Positions 31,301-41,872 of a stretch of DNA of 49,506 bases are shown here, in pieces (position 1 is the first letter of the stretch; each line of letters begins with the position of its first letter). The notes under the pieces were generated by a model, which did no database searches, was not told where the DNA came from, and saw only the letters and a list, made by a program, of their open reading frames with translations. A program made the translations under genes and the position numbers. The DNA is from Catenaria anguillulae PL171 (taxonomy: Eukaryota > Blastocladiomycota > Blastocladiomycetes > Blastocladiales > Catenariaceae), in contig MCFL01000181.1 in assembly GCA_002102555.1 (NCBI GenBank), positions 1-49,506 on the forward strand, in the 5' to 3' direction.

Positions 31301-32293
31301 ACGGGGTGCCGCGGACAGACAGTGGGGCGTTCGTGACAGTGTCGATATCGTAGGAGAGGGCAAGGTCTATACCAGTCAATACATTGAGGATACCGGCATC
31401 CATGGAAATGTCATCCGGAGAACCCAGGCCGAGGGTAATGAGAAAATCGGCTCGCTGCTCGAACCGCAATTGATTCACCCAATCTTGTGGTGTACCGCGG
31501 ACTTGAAAGACGGTTCGGTTGTTGGCGACGCAGTTTGAGGCTTTGGGAACCCAGAGGAGAAGAAATGGTCATTAGCTGTTGCCCATGTCGGGAACACCAT
31601 AGGATTTTTCAAACTATCGCGTACTTTTGACACACTGATCTTGAACACGAAACGACACAAAAACGATGCGAACGCCATTGATGACCCGAACAATGGACCG
31701 CCGAATGACCGGAAACAGTGGGTGGTCCGAGGGCACCTACAATGGAAAGCGACAAAACGTCAGGTGCTCATGTGCAATATGCGAGTGATTCGCCCATTGT
31801 GTGAAAGGCTCGGACATACAAAGCAATCGGTGCACAACAGGGAAAAGTTTGCGCCAGTGTAAAAATTGGTGGCCAATGTGTCCAGCGGCGTGAGCATGTC
31901 GCGAGTGGCCATGCTTGTGAACTCGAAGCCAGCCATGCCCATCAGTACCTTTTCCGCACTTCCACGAAAGTACTGCGTAAACATGGTGGTAGCGACAGCG
32001 TTTGAGATGTGAAGGCGAATGACGTTGGATCCTGCTGGTGCTTCAGCCTGAAGTCTATCGAGGGCCGTCTTGATCCGGGAGTAGCCGCCATAAACGATGC
32101 CTCCGGATGTGATTCCATTGACCTCTCCGTTGATTGAGTTGGTAAACACTATGCTCAGGTTGGCAGCAGATTGTGCCAGGGCCCCATTCGCACTGAAAAG
32201 GACGACTATGAGTAGGATCATGATGAATTGAACGGGCATGAGCGAGCCCACAACTCGTAGCCCATGGTGCGACATTGTTCGATTCACTACCAT
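28398..32293 (-). CDS. Receptor-like 5'-nucleotidase pseudoenzyme with Cys-rich and membrane-spanning parts
   Basis: Exons 32293-31820, 31736-31625 and 31540-28398; 1,242 residues (an alternative ATG lies at 32275). Signal peptide: VQFIMILLIVVLFSANGALA. Residues 45-265 have the metallophosphoesterase frame of 5'-nucleotidases but not its metal ligands. TND-x-HG reads TNSING (51-56), LDAGD reads LHISN (94-98), GNHEFD reads ATRDML (129-134), LGH reads LGL (232-234), and GGHTHT reads SYDIDT (258-263). The C-terminal domain (about 326-556) is well kept: LLNNLVTDAI, INAGSLRTS, GPITVGHIRTLLPF and NQFLLGGGDGYTGF. Residues 697-793 are an ephrin-receptor-like Cys-rich stretch (CTECTPGKYRQEGMSACTPC), then a TM helix (797-819) and a cytoplasmic half with further hydrophobic helices and a Pro/Gln-rich tail. 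Many NxS/T sites lie in the ectodomain. Probably a nucleoside/nucleotide-binding surface receptor or adhesion protein; the role is inferred. Confidence 0.85.
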
Positions 32294-32848
32294 TTGCGCC
32301 TACCAACGGGTGATATCAACGTAACGGCGACACCCTTGGTTGTTGGATGGTGGTCTACGCGAATCTTATTGTTGCGTGCTGTAGACAGCGTTGTCTCAAG
32401 AGGCAACGGGAACGGCAAGGTCTGACTGGTGAATTGCACAGAGTTAATACCATCCATGGGTTTAAGTTGACATTTTGCATTTGCCATTCCCCCGTGTGTG
32501 TACCTTGCAGCTTCGCATCACGCCCCCTTCCTCACGCCCAGCAGTGTTCGCGGAAGAACGCGTCACAGGAGGGAATGGGAACATTTTATCTTGCATGTAC
32601 ATATAAAGATCAATGCTGACGGCACGCAAGAAAGAATATTGAAGAAAAGTCGACCATCAACGCTTACTCGAAAGGCGGATCATCCAAGTGTACAGAGTGT
32701 ACTCAAGATCACAGGGATGGATGGGTTGACGTACATATGAAGAACATGTAAACAAATGTAAAAACACGAAAGCGAAAAATGGGATGATGGACAGGGTATA
32801 TGTGCAAGGTAAGATGTCAAATTGACCAAAAGGAAGCAATCCAGTCAG
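32294..32848. promoter_or_regulatory. Intergenic, promoter of nucleotidase-like gene and 3' flank of Mis14-like gene
   Basis: 555 bp between two minus-strand genes. No coding evidence. An ATACAT/ACATAT-rich stretch near 32590-32750 probably belongs to the Mis14-like 3' flank. No TATA box identified close to 32293. Confidence 0.4.
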
Positions 32849-33626
32849 TCATTCCACGAGCTTCAAAACATCAGCTCCTACCTCCAAAGCTTGCTCTAAA
32901 TCTCGGAGACCTTGCTTGTTCACGTCCATCCGAGCTTGTAACGAGCGAAACCTCATTTTGCTGTTAGCGAAACGATTTCGCCGAGACGCAATCATATGCG
33001 AGAGAAAAAACATACGAGGTGCCATCGGGTCCAGAGTCGTCACTTCCACTTCTTGCGCTGCATCCTCAATGTTCATCTTGCGCTCCAATCGAACAAAATC
33101 ACACATCATGGTTTCGTAGTTTTCCGGATGCGTTGCGCGCATGGCCATGACTTGCCGAAGCGAGTCGTCACGTTCGGCCCGCAACCTTTTGAGGCGCTCG
33201 TCGAGCTCCATGGAAATGGGCTCGACATCTAAAATGGATGAATGTGCAAGCCTGTTGGTGGAGGAGGAAAATGCGTCCGACGCCCGGGAAAACAGACGTA
33301 CCTGTGCACTGATCAAAGGGTAGGTCACCGACAGTGACATTGGCTTTGATATGGTTCAGGACTGGTTCAGCCCAACGGTCCAAGGTCGCCTGCTTCGTCT
33401 CGGCAAATAGTTGGTCGACGTCGATTTCCTTGTCTGGGAACTGTTCCTTAAGCTCGGAAATAAGTGGCCCGAGGACTTGGAGCTTTTCTTCTTGATCAAA
33501 GTGGTCAAAGACTCCAGTGATGTGGTTGGCGATGTGTTCGAAATCATCGAGCGAGTCGAGGGCAATCCGTGGGAGCGTCGTTGAATTGGAAGATGCCGAG
33601 GTCTCCTGCGGATCGGGTTGGCTCAT
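32849..33626 (-). CDS. Mis14/NSL1-like kinetochore MIS12-complex subunit (tentative)
   Basis: Exons 33626-33302 and 33228-32849, 234 residues. Highly helical and acidic. The N-terminal part has FAETKQATLDRWAEPVLNHI, like the 'atkRRk.P..i...i' helix of NSL1. It is followed by the segment spanning the exon joint, DVEPISMELDERLKRLRAER, with MRATHPENYE after it. This matches the 'EPfd..L.e.v..L......l..evaklRr..P' pattern that characterises Mis14/NSL1. A C-terminal coiled coil (FRSLQARMDVNKQGLRDLEQ) closes it. The family links the KNL1/NDC80 modules at kinetochores. A canonical-looking intron (33015-32961, GTATGT...CTAACAG) sits inside exon 2, but splicing it would end the protein at once, so I keep the unspliced reading. 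The identity is pattern-based only. Confidence 0.5.
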
Positions 33627-34450
33627 GATGCTTGAGAGTTTCGAGAAGATGATGGGAGAACTGATTGCGTAGAGTGCTGAGAGACAAATGCAGCGTCAAG
33701 TACATTGCGACATAGTGCGACTGTTTGATCATTTCGATCCAGGCGTGAGCGAGGGGGCAATCCCGATCGCCCGCGTCGATCCCAACCATGTGAGCTCGTG
33801 TGACAAGGGCAAAACATTACTGGGTCCTGCGGCCGGAGCTGGCAACGGTTCTGTCCCGCTTACCTAGCGAGACGGCGGATTGAGATCCAATGTCTTGAAT
33901 CGGTCATTCGGTTATCGTAGCCCGGACAAGATAGCCGCAACCGAATGCGTATTGCTGCTTTAGTGACACAGGCCTTTGTGTAACTTAGCCGGACTTCTTC
34001 AGTGTCCAGCCGAGCAAGGAACTGGCCGAGATTTCGTCTCTAATTGATTGTTGGCCCTGATCCAAGTCCTTTACGATTTGCGGGGACTGACGGCTTGCTG
34101 CTTTCATGCCCACCACTCGGACACTATATTCCCCGTTCCTGGAATGTCACTTCAACATGCATGCACATCGCCAAATTCGGTTCCAACCTGCGGCCAATAC
34201 AAACAATAGCGCTTCCTGCTTCGCAACAAGTAGTACAGTACCGTCGTGAACAACAAACAGCTAGATCCGTTGCTGTTGGAGGCACACGTTTGGTGATCGT
34301 GCGTTCTCTGCCAAAAGTGTCCAAACATGGACAGCAAGAAGTGACCAAGTCAATGATGCATGTACAAATGAAGATGTGTGCAAAAAACGATAAATGCAAA
34401 CTCTTGCTTCCCCATGCCCCGACAACAACTGTTCACAAACTCTGACCAAA
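33627..34450. other. Intergenic, 824 bp without a supported gene
   Basis: Between the Mis14-like start and the SMC2 3' end, both minus. A plus-strand frame of 133 codons (34044-34445) shows no domain and no coding-like pattern. AT content rises near 34140-34440. No RNA gene or repeat recognised. Confidence 0.45.
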
Positions 34451-37400
34451 TCACTGACCTCGACCCCCACTTGATGAGGCCTGTGGCCCCTTGACCATAT
34501 CGACCATCGAGGTGCCATCCCTAAACTTGGTCTTGAAGATGACATGCGCGTTCGAAAACATACCCTCCTTGAGTGACACAATGATGAACTGGGAGCCGGT
34601 AAACCGCGTCTTGATGAGCTGGCCAATGTTTTGCGTGTGACTGAGATCGAGCGCGGCGTCCACCTCGTCCAAAATGTACATGGGCGCAGGCTTGAACTGC
34701 AGCAGCGCCAGTACAAGCGAGAGAGCAACGAGCGACCGCTGCCCACCAGACAACTCGGTGAGCGAATCCTTCCATATGCGGCCCAACCGCACGTGAATCT
34801 CGAGACCAGACAGAATGCGGTCATCTTGCACGGGCTTGAGCTTGGCAGTGTTCCCGCCGGGCAGCAGGTCGGCAAAGATCTTGCCGAAATCGTCATTGAC
34901 CTTTGCCCATGTCTTTCGCAACTCGTCCTCCTTGATCTCGTCCAACTTGGCAATGGTGGCCTCGATCTTGGTCTTGTCGTGCAAAACCGTCTGCAGCTTG
35001 TGCTGCAACTCGGCTTCACGCTTTTCGGCAACGCCAATCATTTCCATGACATTGACGTTGACGTTGCGCTTGAGCTGTTCGTGGCGCTTGCGTAGTGACC
35101 GAAGGTTGGCCTGCTCGCGATCCAATGCACCAGGCTCCGCGTCCAAGGGGACTGCTTGCTGCGACTGCTGCGTCAACCATGGGTGCTTGCCCTCCAACCT
35201 TGCCACAACGTCCTTTGCACTGTCGACCTCGCGCTTGACCTGCGTGAACCGCGCGCGCTCTTCTTTGCGCTCGCCCTCCAACTTGCGCAGCGCATCCACC
35301 ACCCTCTTGATGTCGGCAGCTACCCGCGCGCGATCGTTGTCAAACGATGACTGCTCCCGACGCAACCTGTTCAACTCGTCCGCAACATCGCCATGCGCCA
35401 CCTTCAACTCGGCCAAGTGTGTGGCCGTGGCCTTGGCCTCCTTTTCCAAGTCGGCCAGCTGCGCGCGGGACTCTTCAATTGCCACGCCGGAACGCTCCAC
35501 ATCGGCACGCAATTCGTCCAACTCAGCGGCTGCCCTTTCGACCTCGGCCTTGGCCTGCGTGTGCGCGCTCGCTGCCTTTGCTTGCTCCTTGCGTGCCATG
35601 TTGAGTTTTTTCTCAATGTGCTTCTTTTGCGCGCCAACATCCTTGCCCGCGGACCCCGACTTGACCTCGGCCACGAGCTCGGCGATCCGCGTCCGCATCG
35701 CCTCCTCGCGCGCACGCATATCCGTGATCCTGGCCTCGGCATCGGCCTTGCTCTGCTGGACTTGGCGCAACTGTTGCACAAGCTCCTCCGCGCCCTGGCT
35801 CGCGTCGTGACGTCCTTGCGCCTGCTCAAGCCGTTGCGCGGCAATCTGCAACTGGTCGGCCAGGTGGCGCAAGTCCCGTGCTGTGCGGTCGGCGGCGCCG
35901 AGTTGGGCCGTGATGTCGGCGAGCGTCGACTCGAGGGCAGCGATTTCAGTGCTGAGCGATTGATACTTGACGGCATATTGGAGACGATCTCCGGATTGCG
36001 GGCGCGAGCCACCTGAGGCGACTCCCGAGGGATTAAAGGTATCTCCGGCCCAGGTCACAGTTGTGGCCTTGATGTTTGGGTCATAGGTGATTTTCTTTGC
36101 GGTTTCGGCATCTGAGGGTGCAGAATAAACGAAGACGTTAGGCGCAGAATTCGCGTAAGGTGGCAAATCAAGTCGAACAGACCTTGGCACACAATGGTTG
36201 TCCCAAACACAAGCTCCATAGCAGGGCGGTACTTTGCATCGAACCGAATCAAGTTGAGCGCCAATTCGCACTTGCCCGGTGCTGCCTCATGTGCGCGGCG
36301 CATGACGTCGTTTGAAATCACCTGGCCACGAATCTTGTTGAGTGGAATGAACGTGGTGCGTTGGCTGAGATTGCCATGGCGCAAGAGTTCGGAAGCAACA
36401 ACTTCAGAATCGACCACGACCTACCGAGAAGAGAACGAGTGAGTATATGCTGCAGATGGCCAGAAAACAGAGGGCAGCGAGCGGCGCCAACGTACGTTTT
36501 GCAGCCGGCCACCAATGCCGCACTCGAGGGCATTGATCTTGTTCTTGTGCTCATCAGGCACATCAAAGAGAGACGCGACAGGTCCATGGACTTGTGAGCG
36601 ATCAAAGTCTTGACGTGGGTCGTGAAAGTGAAAATCAATCAAGTGAGCCGCGGATGCATGTGCTTGTTGCCGCTCCTGTACATAAGTGTGCACAATCCGA
36701 GTGAGCAAATTGAGGCAACACCAAGACACAAGTGACGAACGCACCCGATCCGTTTCACCCAATCTCCTCTGCATTTCCAACCTCTTTGCCCTCAACTCGT
36801 CCACCTTTTGCTCGGGATTCACCCCATTCAAGCTCGCCTCCATTTCGGCAATCCTGGCCTCGATCGACTGCACGTTCGCCCTCGCCCTCTCAACCTCGTT
36901 CTCGCGCGCCTTTGCCGCCTTCTCGCCCTCGGCAATCTCTGGCTCGATTCTCGCGATGTCGTCATCAAAAGCCTTGATCCGCGCCACCAACGAGTCGCGG
37001 TCGGCCTCGAGGGACGCAAGCATGCCTCGCTCATCCGCCAGCTGCTTCTTGATGGCGGTCGCAGCATCAGGACCACTTGTGCCAGCCTGAGTCAAGGCCG
37101 CTAACCGATCCTGTAAACTGGCCACTTCGCGCTCCTTGTCTTGGACCACATTGCGCAACCGATCGACCTCGCGCGATGCCTTAGCCTTGCCCGACTCTGC
37201 CTTTGCCACACTCGCAACGAGCTCGTCCCTGCGCCTGATTGCAGCCTCCACAGCGCCCTTTTCTTCATCAATGGCCCGCTTTTTCAACCCGAGTTGCGTT
37301 TCGGCCTTGTTCACTTTTGTCTGCAACTCGCCCGCGGCTGCTTGCAACTGCGTGAACCGCGACCCAGACATGCTGCGTGCGATTTGTGCCTCGCGTGCCT

Positions 37401-38232
37401 GCAACGCCTCTCGCTCGGCCTCGTACAAGTCGATCTGTGCATCAATGGCGGCCACCTGCGCCGCCTGCTCATTGACCAAGTGCTCGCCCTGGGCCTTGAC
37501 CTTGCTGGCATGCGCATACTCGAGCGAAATGCACTTGCGCTCTGCGCGCTCCATCTCGAGCGCCGTTTGCTGAAACTCGAGGTAGGCCGCGCGCTCGGAC
37601 CTGAGCTTTGCGAGTTTGGGCAGGATTTCTTCGCGCAACAGCGCTTGGATCTCGTCGAGTTTCTTTTCCTTTTTCGCAATGGTCTTGACGGCTTTGTCCT
37701 TGCGCTCTTCAAACATGCGCGTGCCGGCGGCCTCTTCGACCATGGCCAAGGTGTCTTTGGGCTTCATGTTGAGCACTTTGGTGATCTGGCCCTGCATGAT
37801 GAGAAAGTGCGGGTTGTTGACGTTGAGCTGGACAGACTGAAATAGGTTGGAGATGACATGCTGCTGTGTGGTATGGCCGTTGATCAGGTACTTGTTTTTC
37901 CCGCCCACAACGACTTGGCGCGTGACAACGATTTGGTCAAACTGGGCATAGCCGATGGGCGAGTTGTCCTTGTTGGAATTGTCAAAGACAATGGACACGG
38001 AAGCCTTTTGGATGCCTGCCTGGCCGCGCTTGTACACGAGGTCTTGCAGCGAGGCGGCACGTAGGTGGCGCAGCGTTTCGATGCCCAGCACAAAGCAGAT
38101 GGCGTCGAGAATGTTGGATTTGCCCGATCCGTTGAGACCGGTCACGGCATTGAATTGCGGGTCCCAGCCCTTGATGACGGTGCGGGTGGCGTAGGACTTG
38201 AAGCCCTCGAGGACGATTTCTTTGATGTGCAT
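34451..38232 (-). CDS. SMC2: Condensin subunit SMC2
   Basis: Exons 38232-36745, 36675-36496, 36420-36183 and 36111-34451; 1,188 residues, the expected SMC2 length. It begins MHIKEIVLEGFKSYATRTVI, the standard Smc2 start. Walker A GLNGSGKSN is at 32-40, and the Q-loop region is NNPHFLIMQGQITKVLNMKP. Two long coiled coils flank the hinge (about 500-690, with CGIGGRLQN, DVMRRAHEAAPGKCELAL and WAGDTFNPSGVASGGSRPQ). The C-terminal signature ELSGGQRSLVALSLVLALL starts at about 1088, followed by Walker B MYILDEVDAALD and the H-loop in FIIVSLKEGMF. SMC2 pairs with SMC4 in condensin for mitotic chromosome compaction. In-frame sequence upstream of 38232 is ignored because homologues begin with MHIKE(I/V). 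Confidence 0.97.
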
Positions 38233-38655
38233 GGTGGTGGGCGGCGACGAGTGTGGGTAGAGGTACTGGCGGCCGGCCAAAGTGGAGCGACCAGGGGTGT
38301 AGTTTGATCACAATGCCGGATGTGTGGGTGGCAGCGCTGGTGGAAATGTGAACGGAAATGAGTAGAATTGGGCGGAAATGAGTGTAGCTGAAGGTGTAGG
38401 TGCAATGGCTCAGAGTGAATTCATGGCGAGCGTGCTGAATGCATTGAATTTCATTAGTTATCAAACCGTGAGTTCTGTGTCGGTGTGAGATGCAAGCGAG
38501 ACACGTTTCATTGCACGTCTGTATGGCACGTCACATCGGCAGCCCACTTGCACCAGTAGGTGCAGAGATCATTCATATGTACATGTATAACTTGAATTCC
38601 CACGCCAAAATCAACACACCACAGTCAACAGCCAAAATCGAGACTCGCTGCAATC
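38233..38655. promoter_or_regulatory. Divergent promoter region, SMC2 / BSP-like gene
   Basis: 423 bp. ATATGTACATGTATAA at about 38575-38590 is an AT-rich, partly palindromic patch 65-80 bp before the BSP-like start and could serve as its TATA region. Nothing else recognised. Confidence 0.45.
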
Positions 38656-39777
38656 ATGGCTCCGCCTCCGCATCCTCCGCCAGCCCCACGGCCGCCCAAA
38701 CCATCGCCGCCAGATCACGATCATGATCCCTCAAAGACAATCACCATCACGGTTGACCCCGTGTCGACGTCTGTCATTCGTGATCTCATTACGCGCACCG
38801 GACCTGCCGCTCGCCTGCCCGTGGTGCCCACCGTCACTGTCCACTTGAATCCCAATGACCCGCCCACACATCAACTCCTCGAGATGGTTCCTGATCTCGG
38901 CCAAGCCGTCCTTGTCGCTGCCGATTTCGTCTATTCTACTCTCTACGGCACCACGTCGTCTTTGCGGTCCGATGATTCCAAGGCAAAGGACGACGTTGAG
39001 GATGTCTCATTCAACTATTCTCAGGTCAACCTGGCACCGACACCTGTATCCTTTGCACCTCGCCCGCGCCGACCGTCTGTGACTGTTGCCCCAGCGACTC
39101 TGTCGCCGCCGCCACCACCACCGCCAACCACATCCGCCCTTCCCGACGCAACCCCTTCACGCCCGACCCCTTTGGGCCCTCCACCTTCTCTGCACCCACC
39201 CCTTCCACCACCCACCTCATCCAATCACGCGTCCAAACCCTTGAAAACCCACATTGCACTGCACCTTGTCCCGAACATGCCCGGTGTCGCCGACACGTCC
39301 AACCCAACGCCCACCACAGCCACGCTCCGCTACTCGACCTTGTACCTCGCGCACGTCTTCAAAACACGTGCCACGCCCGCGGACGCGGTGCGCGAATTCT
39401 ACGGCGTGCTTGTCCACGAATTGGTGCACGCGTATCAAGGCAACGGCAACGGCACAGCACCTTGGGCGTGGATCGAGGGTGTAGCCGATTGGGTTCGGCT
39501 GCGTGCCGGGTTACCGGCAATGCATTGGCGCCGCAAAGTGGAGCGCGAGGTCGGGTGGGAGGGAGGGTACGAGGCCACGGGCTATTTCTTGGATTGGGTC
39601 GATTTTGTGTGTGGAGACAGGCAAGTGGTGCAGGAGATGAATCGCAGATTGATCATGGACGAGTGGAGAGGGGAGGACATGTGGGTTGAGCAGACGGGGA
39701 GGGAGGCGTGTGAGTTGTGGGGCGAGTATTGCGCTTACTTTGGAGCCATGCATGAAGAAGGTGGACCAGAAGCTTGA
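38656..39777 (+). CDS. Basic secretory protein (BSP)-type zinc metallopeptidase-like protein
   Basis: Single exon, 373 residues. The C-terminal half is the plant/bacterial/fungal BSP peptidase domain: YSTLYLAHVF, the zinc helix VLVHELVHAYQGNGNGTAPW (HExxH-type), WIEGVADWVRLRAGL and GGYEATGYFLDWVDF, the usual order in the family. The catalytic motif residues H, E and H are all present, so an active enzyme is plausible. Unlike most plant members it has no signal peptide. It starts with a proline-rich stretch and carries a long Pro/Ser/Thr insertion (about 140-200) between an N-terminal strand region (TITITVDPVSTSVIRDLI) and the peptidase domain. Similar intracellular-looking fungal BSP proteins exist; the substrate is unknown. 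Confidence 0.85.
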   Translation: MAPPPHPPPAPRPPKPSPPDHDHDPSKTITITVDPVSTSVIRDLITRTGPAARLPVVPTVTVHLNPNDPPTHQLLEMVPDLGQAVLVAADFVYSTLYGTTSSLRSDDSKAKDDVEDVSFNYSQVNLAPTPVSFAPRPRRPSVTVAPATLSPPPPPPPTTSALPDATPSRPTPLGPPPSLHPPLPPPTSSNHASKPLKTHIALHLVPNMPGVADTSNPTPTTATLRYSTLYLAHVFKTRATPADAVREFYGVLVHELVHAYQGNGNGTAPWAWIEGVADWVRLRAGLPAMHWRRKVEREVGWEGGYEATGYFLDWVDFVCGDRQVVQEMNRRLIMDEWRGEDMWVEQTGREACELWGEYCAYFGAMHEEGGPEA

Positions 39778-40049
39778 ATGAAAAATGCCAACTTGGATTC
39801 ACCTTGAGAAACAATGGATCCTACGTGGTTATCACAAATAGTCCCCCCTGATGGACCCAGGCACGCATGCAACTTCAACTTGAAGGGATGAACGTAGGAT
39901 GAAGCAATGAGAGAGCCAAAGTGGAGATGGTTGTAATAGGTATGATAGGCGTTTGGGTCTGATTTGCTGTGGTGCTCGCCATACCTTTGTCCAAAAAAAG
40001 TCCTGAAAATGCGCTCGGCGACCCTCGGGCTGCATACCACTACCACTCA

Positions 40050-41841
40050 ATGCATTCTCGTCAAGTAGTGCATACATCGCACATTGATCTCTCCCTACCG
40101 GCGCTCGTCACTGCGCCCCCCGCTCACTCGTTAATTCACTCGCTCGTCCTGTATGCCCCCGAGTCCACATGTTCGTTGAACCCCTCTTCGTTGGCTGTGG
40201 CTCGACTCACGGACTTGCTCTGACACCGAATCTGCCGACCCAGGTCCCTGTCTGTGCGCCACCTGCTTCACACACTTCTCCAGCACGCCCCGCGGATCGC
40301 TAGTGCCACTGCCAACGCGGGCTCCAAATCTGTCACGGTGAGCCTGACGCAAGCGAGCAAACTCAAGCCCGTCAAGTCCCATCCTGCCTTCAATGTGCTA
40401 GCCAGCCTCGACGTGCTCTCTGCAGCCTACCCGAAATCCATCCAGATCAAGGACAAGGACAAGGACAAGCTCGTCATTCTCGCTCCGTTGCAAGCAAAAG
40501 GGCGATCACGACCCTTGTCTGCGACCAAGCAAACCCGGCGCGGGCTCGCACTCGACATTGTCCTGTTTCTCGGGACGCAGCCGGGTCGGCGGCAGACGAT
40601 TGGTGTCATCCAGGACAAGTTCAGAGAGGAGCTGAAAGCGCTCGGTATCAAGGACGCGAGCAGTTTGGTTCCCGATTTGGGGGATTGGGTCACAGTGGAA
40701 CCGACCAAAAAGAAAAAGACACCCATGCTAGTGTTGCACAAGCGGCTCGGAAGCAAGGCGCTGATTGATTTGTCGAGCGTGGTCCGGTGGTGGTCTGATG
40801 GGGCGGCATCTGCGCCAGGCCCTTCGTTTTTCACGCCCAACGATACCACAACCAACCGGCGACCAGCAATTGCTGACGCCTCCCATTTGGTTGTCCGTAG
40901 CGCTCCGCTCGAACTTACCCTTCGTGCCGGCGATCGCTCGCCAATGGATTTCGCCCCCACTCACCCACACACCGACATGCTCCCCATTCTTGGCCCACTC
41001 GCTCTACACGAGCCCCTCTACCCTCCCCCACCACCAGACCTCATTCTCCCGAACCGATCACTCGTCTGGAAAATCACCACACCAAGCCTTGCCCAAGCAG
41101 CTTCGCGCGCGCTCTTGCACCACTTGCGCCCAATCGCCATTGACGTTGACGGGACGGTGGACTCGATCCAAATTGCGCACCAGCCGCTTTCTCCCTATCC
41201 GCCATCACTCAACCACAACACATTGGCAACTCGAGCTGCGTGGTCTATTGTCTACGTGTTTGACGTGCGCGGCATGTGCCCCGATACCGTGCACGCCCTG
41301 ACAGCGCCTCTGCAGCAAGTTCTGCACCACGACCGCGTCCATAAAGTGTGGCACGCCGGCTCCAACGACCTGCGCCGCCTCACCTCGCTCGGATTAACGG
41401 TGCGCGGGCCCGTCTCTGATACCCAGCACACATTTTCCGAGTGGATCCATCAAGCGCACCTTACCCGGGCGGCCGCGCTGCGGCGGCACAAGCCAACACA
41501 AAATGCCTGATTTCTTCTTTTCGCATGCCCTTGGCGTGCACTCACTGGTCCCGCCGCAGCACCTTGTGGATGCGGTTGCGGCCGCAACCGCGGCGCCCGC
41601 CGATAAGTTGCACACGGTGAGTGTGGCACTGAACACTATGTTGCATGCCGCGGGCGTGCACTTGAATCGGCTCAAGGCCAAACCGGCCGGGTGGCAAGGC
41701 GAGCATGATGCGGCAGGAGTCAAGGGCAAGCTGGACCAATTGGGTTGGTTGGAGAGCAAGGCGGGCGATGTGGATCAGCTTGTGCAGGCCGAGGCGGCAA
41801 TGAGGTGGAGAATTGAGAGGTTGAAGGCGATGCTCGCGTGA
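40050..41841 (+). CDS. EXD-like DEDD 3'-5' exonuclease-domain protein, probably with a frame-changed C terminus
   Basis: Model: exon 40050-40150, intron 40151-40243 (GTATGC...CTGAC...CCCAG), exon 2 from 40244. The frame stops at 41510 (455 residues). An overlapping frame (41503-41841, from PDFFFSHALGVHSL) looks like its continuation if one A of the AAAA run 41500-41503 is surplus. The exonuclease-like domain lies in the last 150 residues before 41510: HHLRPIAIDVDGTVDSIQIA, YVFDVRGM, HKVWHAGSNDLRRL and VSDTQHTFSEW. These match the EXD1/EXD2 pattern of acidic residues ('D.E/D', 'H.c..D', 'DTQ'). The first motif has D-x-D instead of D-x-E. The N-terminal part has a basic, possibly winged-helix region (VIQDKFREELKALGIKD) and no recognised domain. 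Exon 1 is uncertain, and the function beyond RNA or DNA 3' trimming is not inferable. Confidence 0.62.
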
Positions 41842-41872
41842 TTTTTTTTTTTGGGGGGGGGGGAGTCTTGAT
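41842..41872. repeat. T11G11 homopolymer block 3' of the EXD-like gene
   Basis: Directly after the stop at 41841 come 11 T followed by 11 G (about 41842-41865). On the opposite strand this is C11A11. A mixed purine/pyrimidine asymmetry of this kind may form unusual DNA structure and is a likely place for length error. Confidence 0.8.

Noticed and set aside
34044-34445. A 133-codon plus-strand frame in the gap before SMC2
   Set aside because: No conserved pattern, odd composition and no splice-linked neighbours; judged chance.
41503-41841. A separate small gene starting MPDFFFSHALG
   Set aside because: The ATG overlaps the end of the exonuclease-like frame without any promoter space. A continuation after a one-base homopolymer error fits better, though an independent gene is not excluded.
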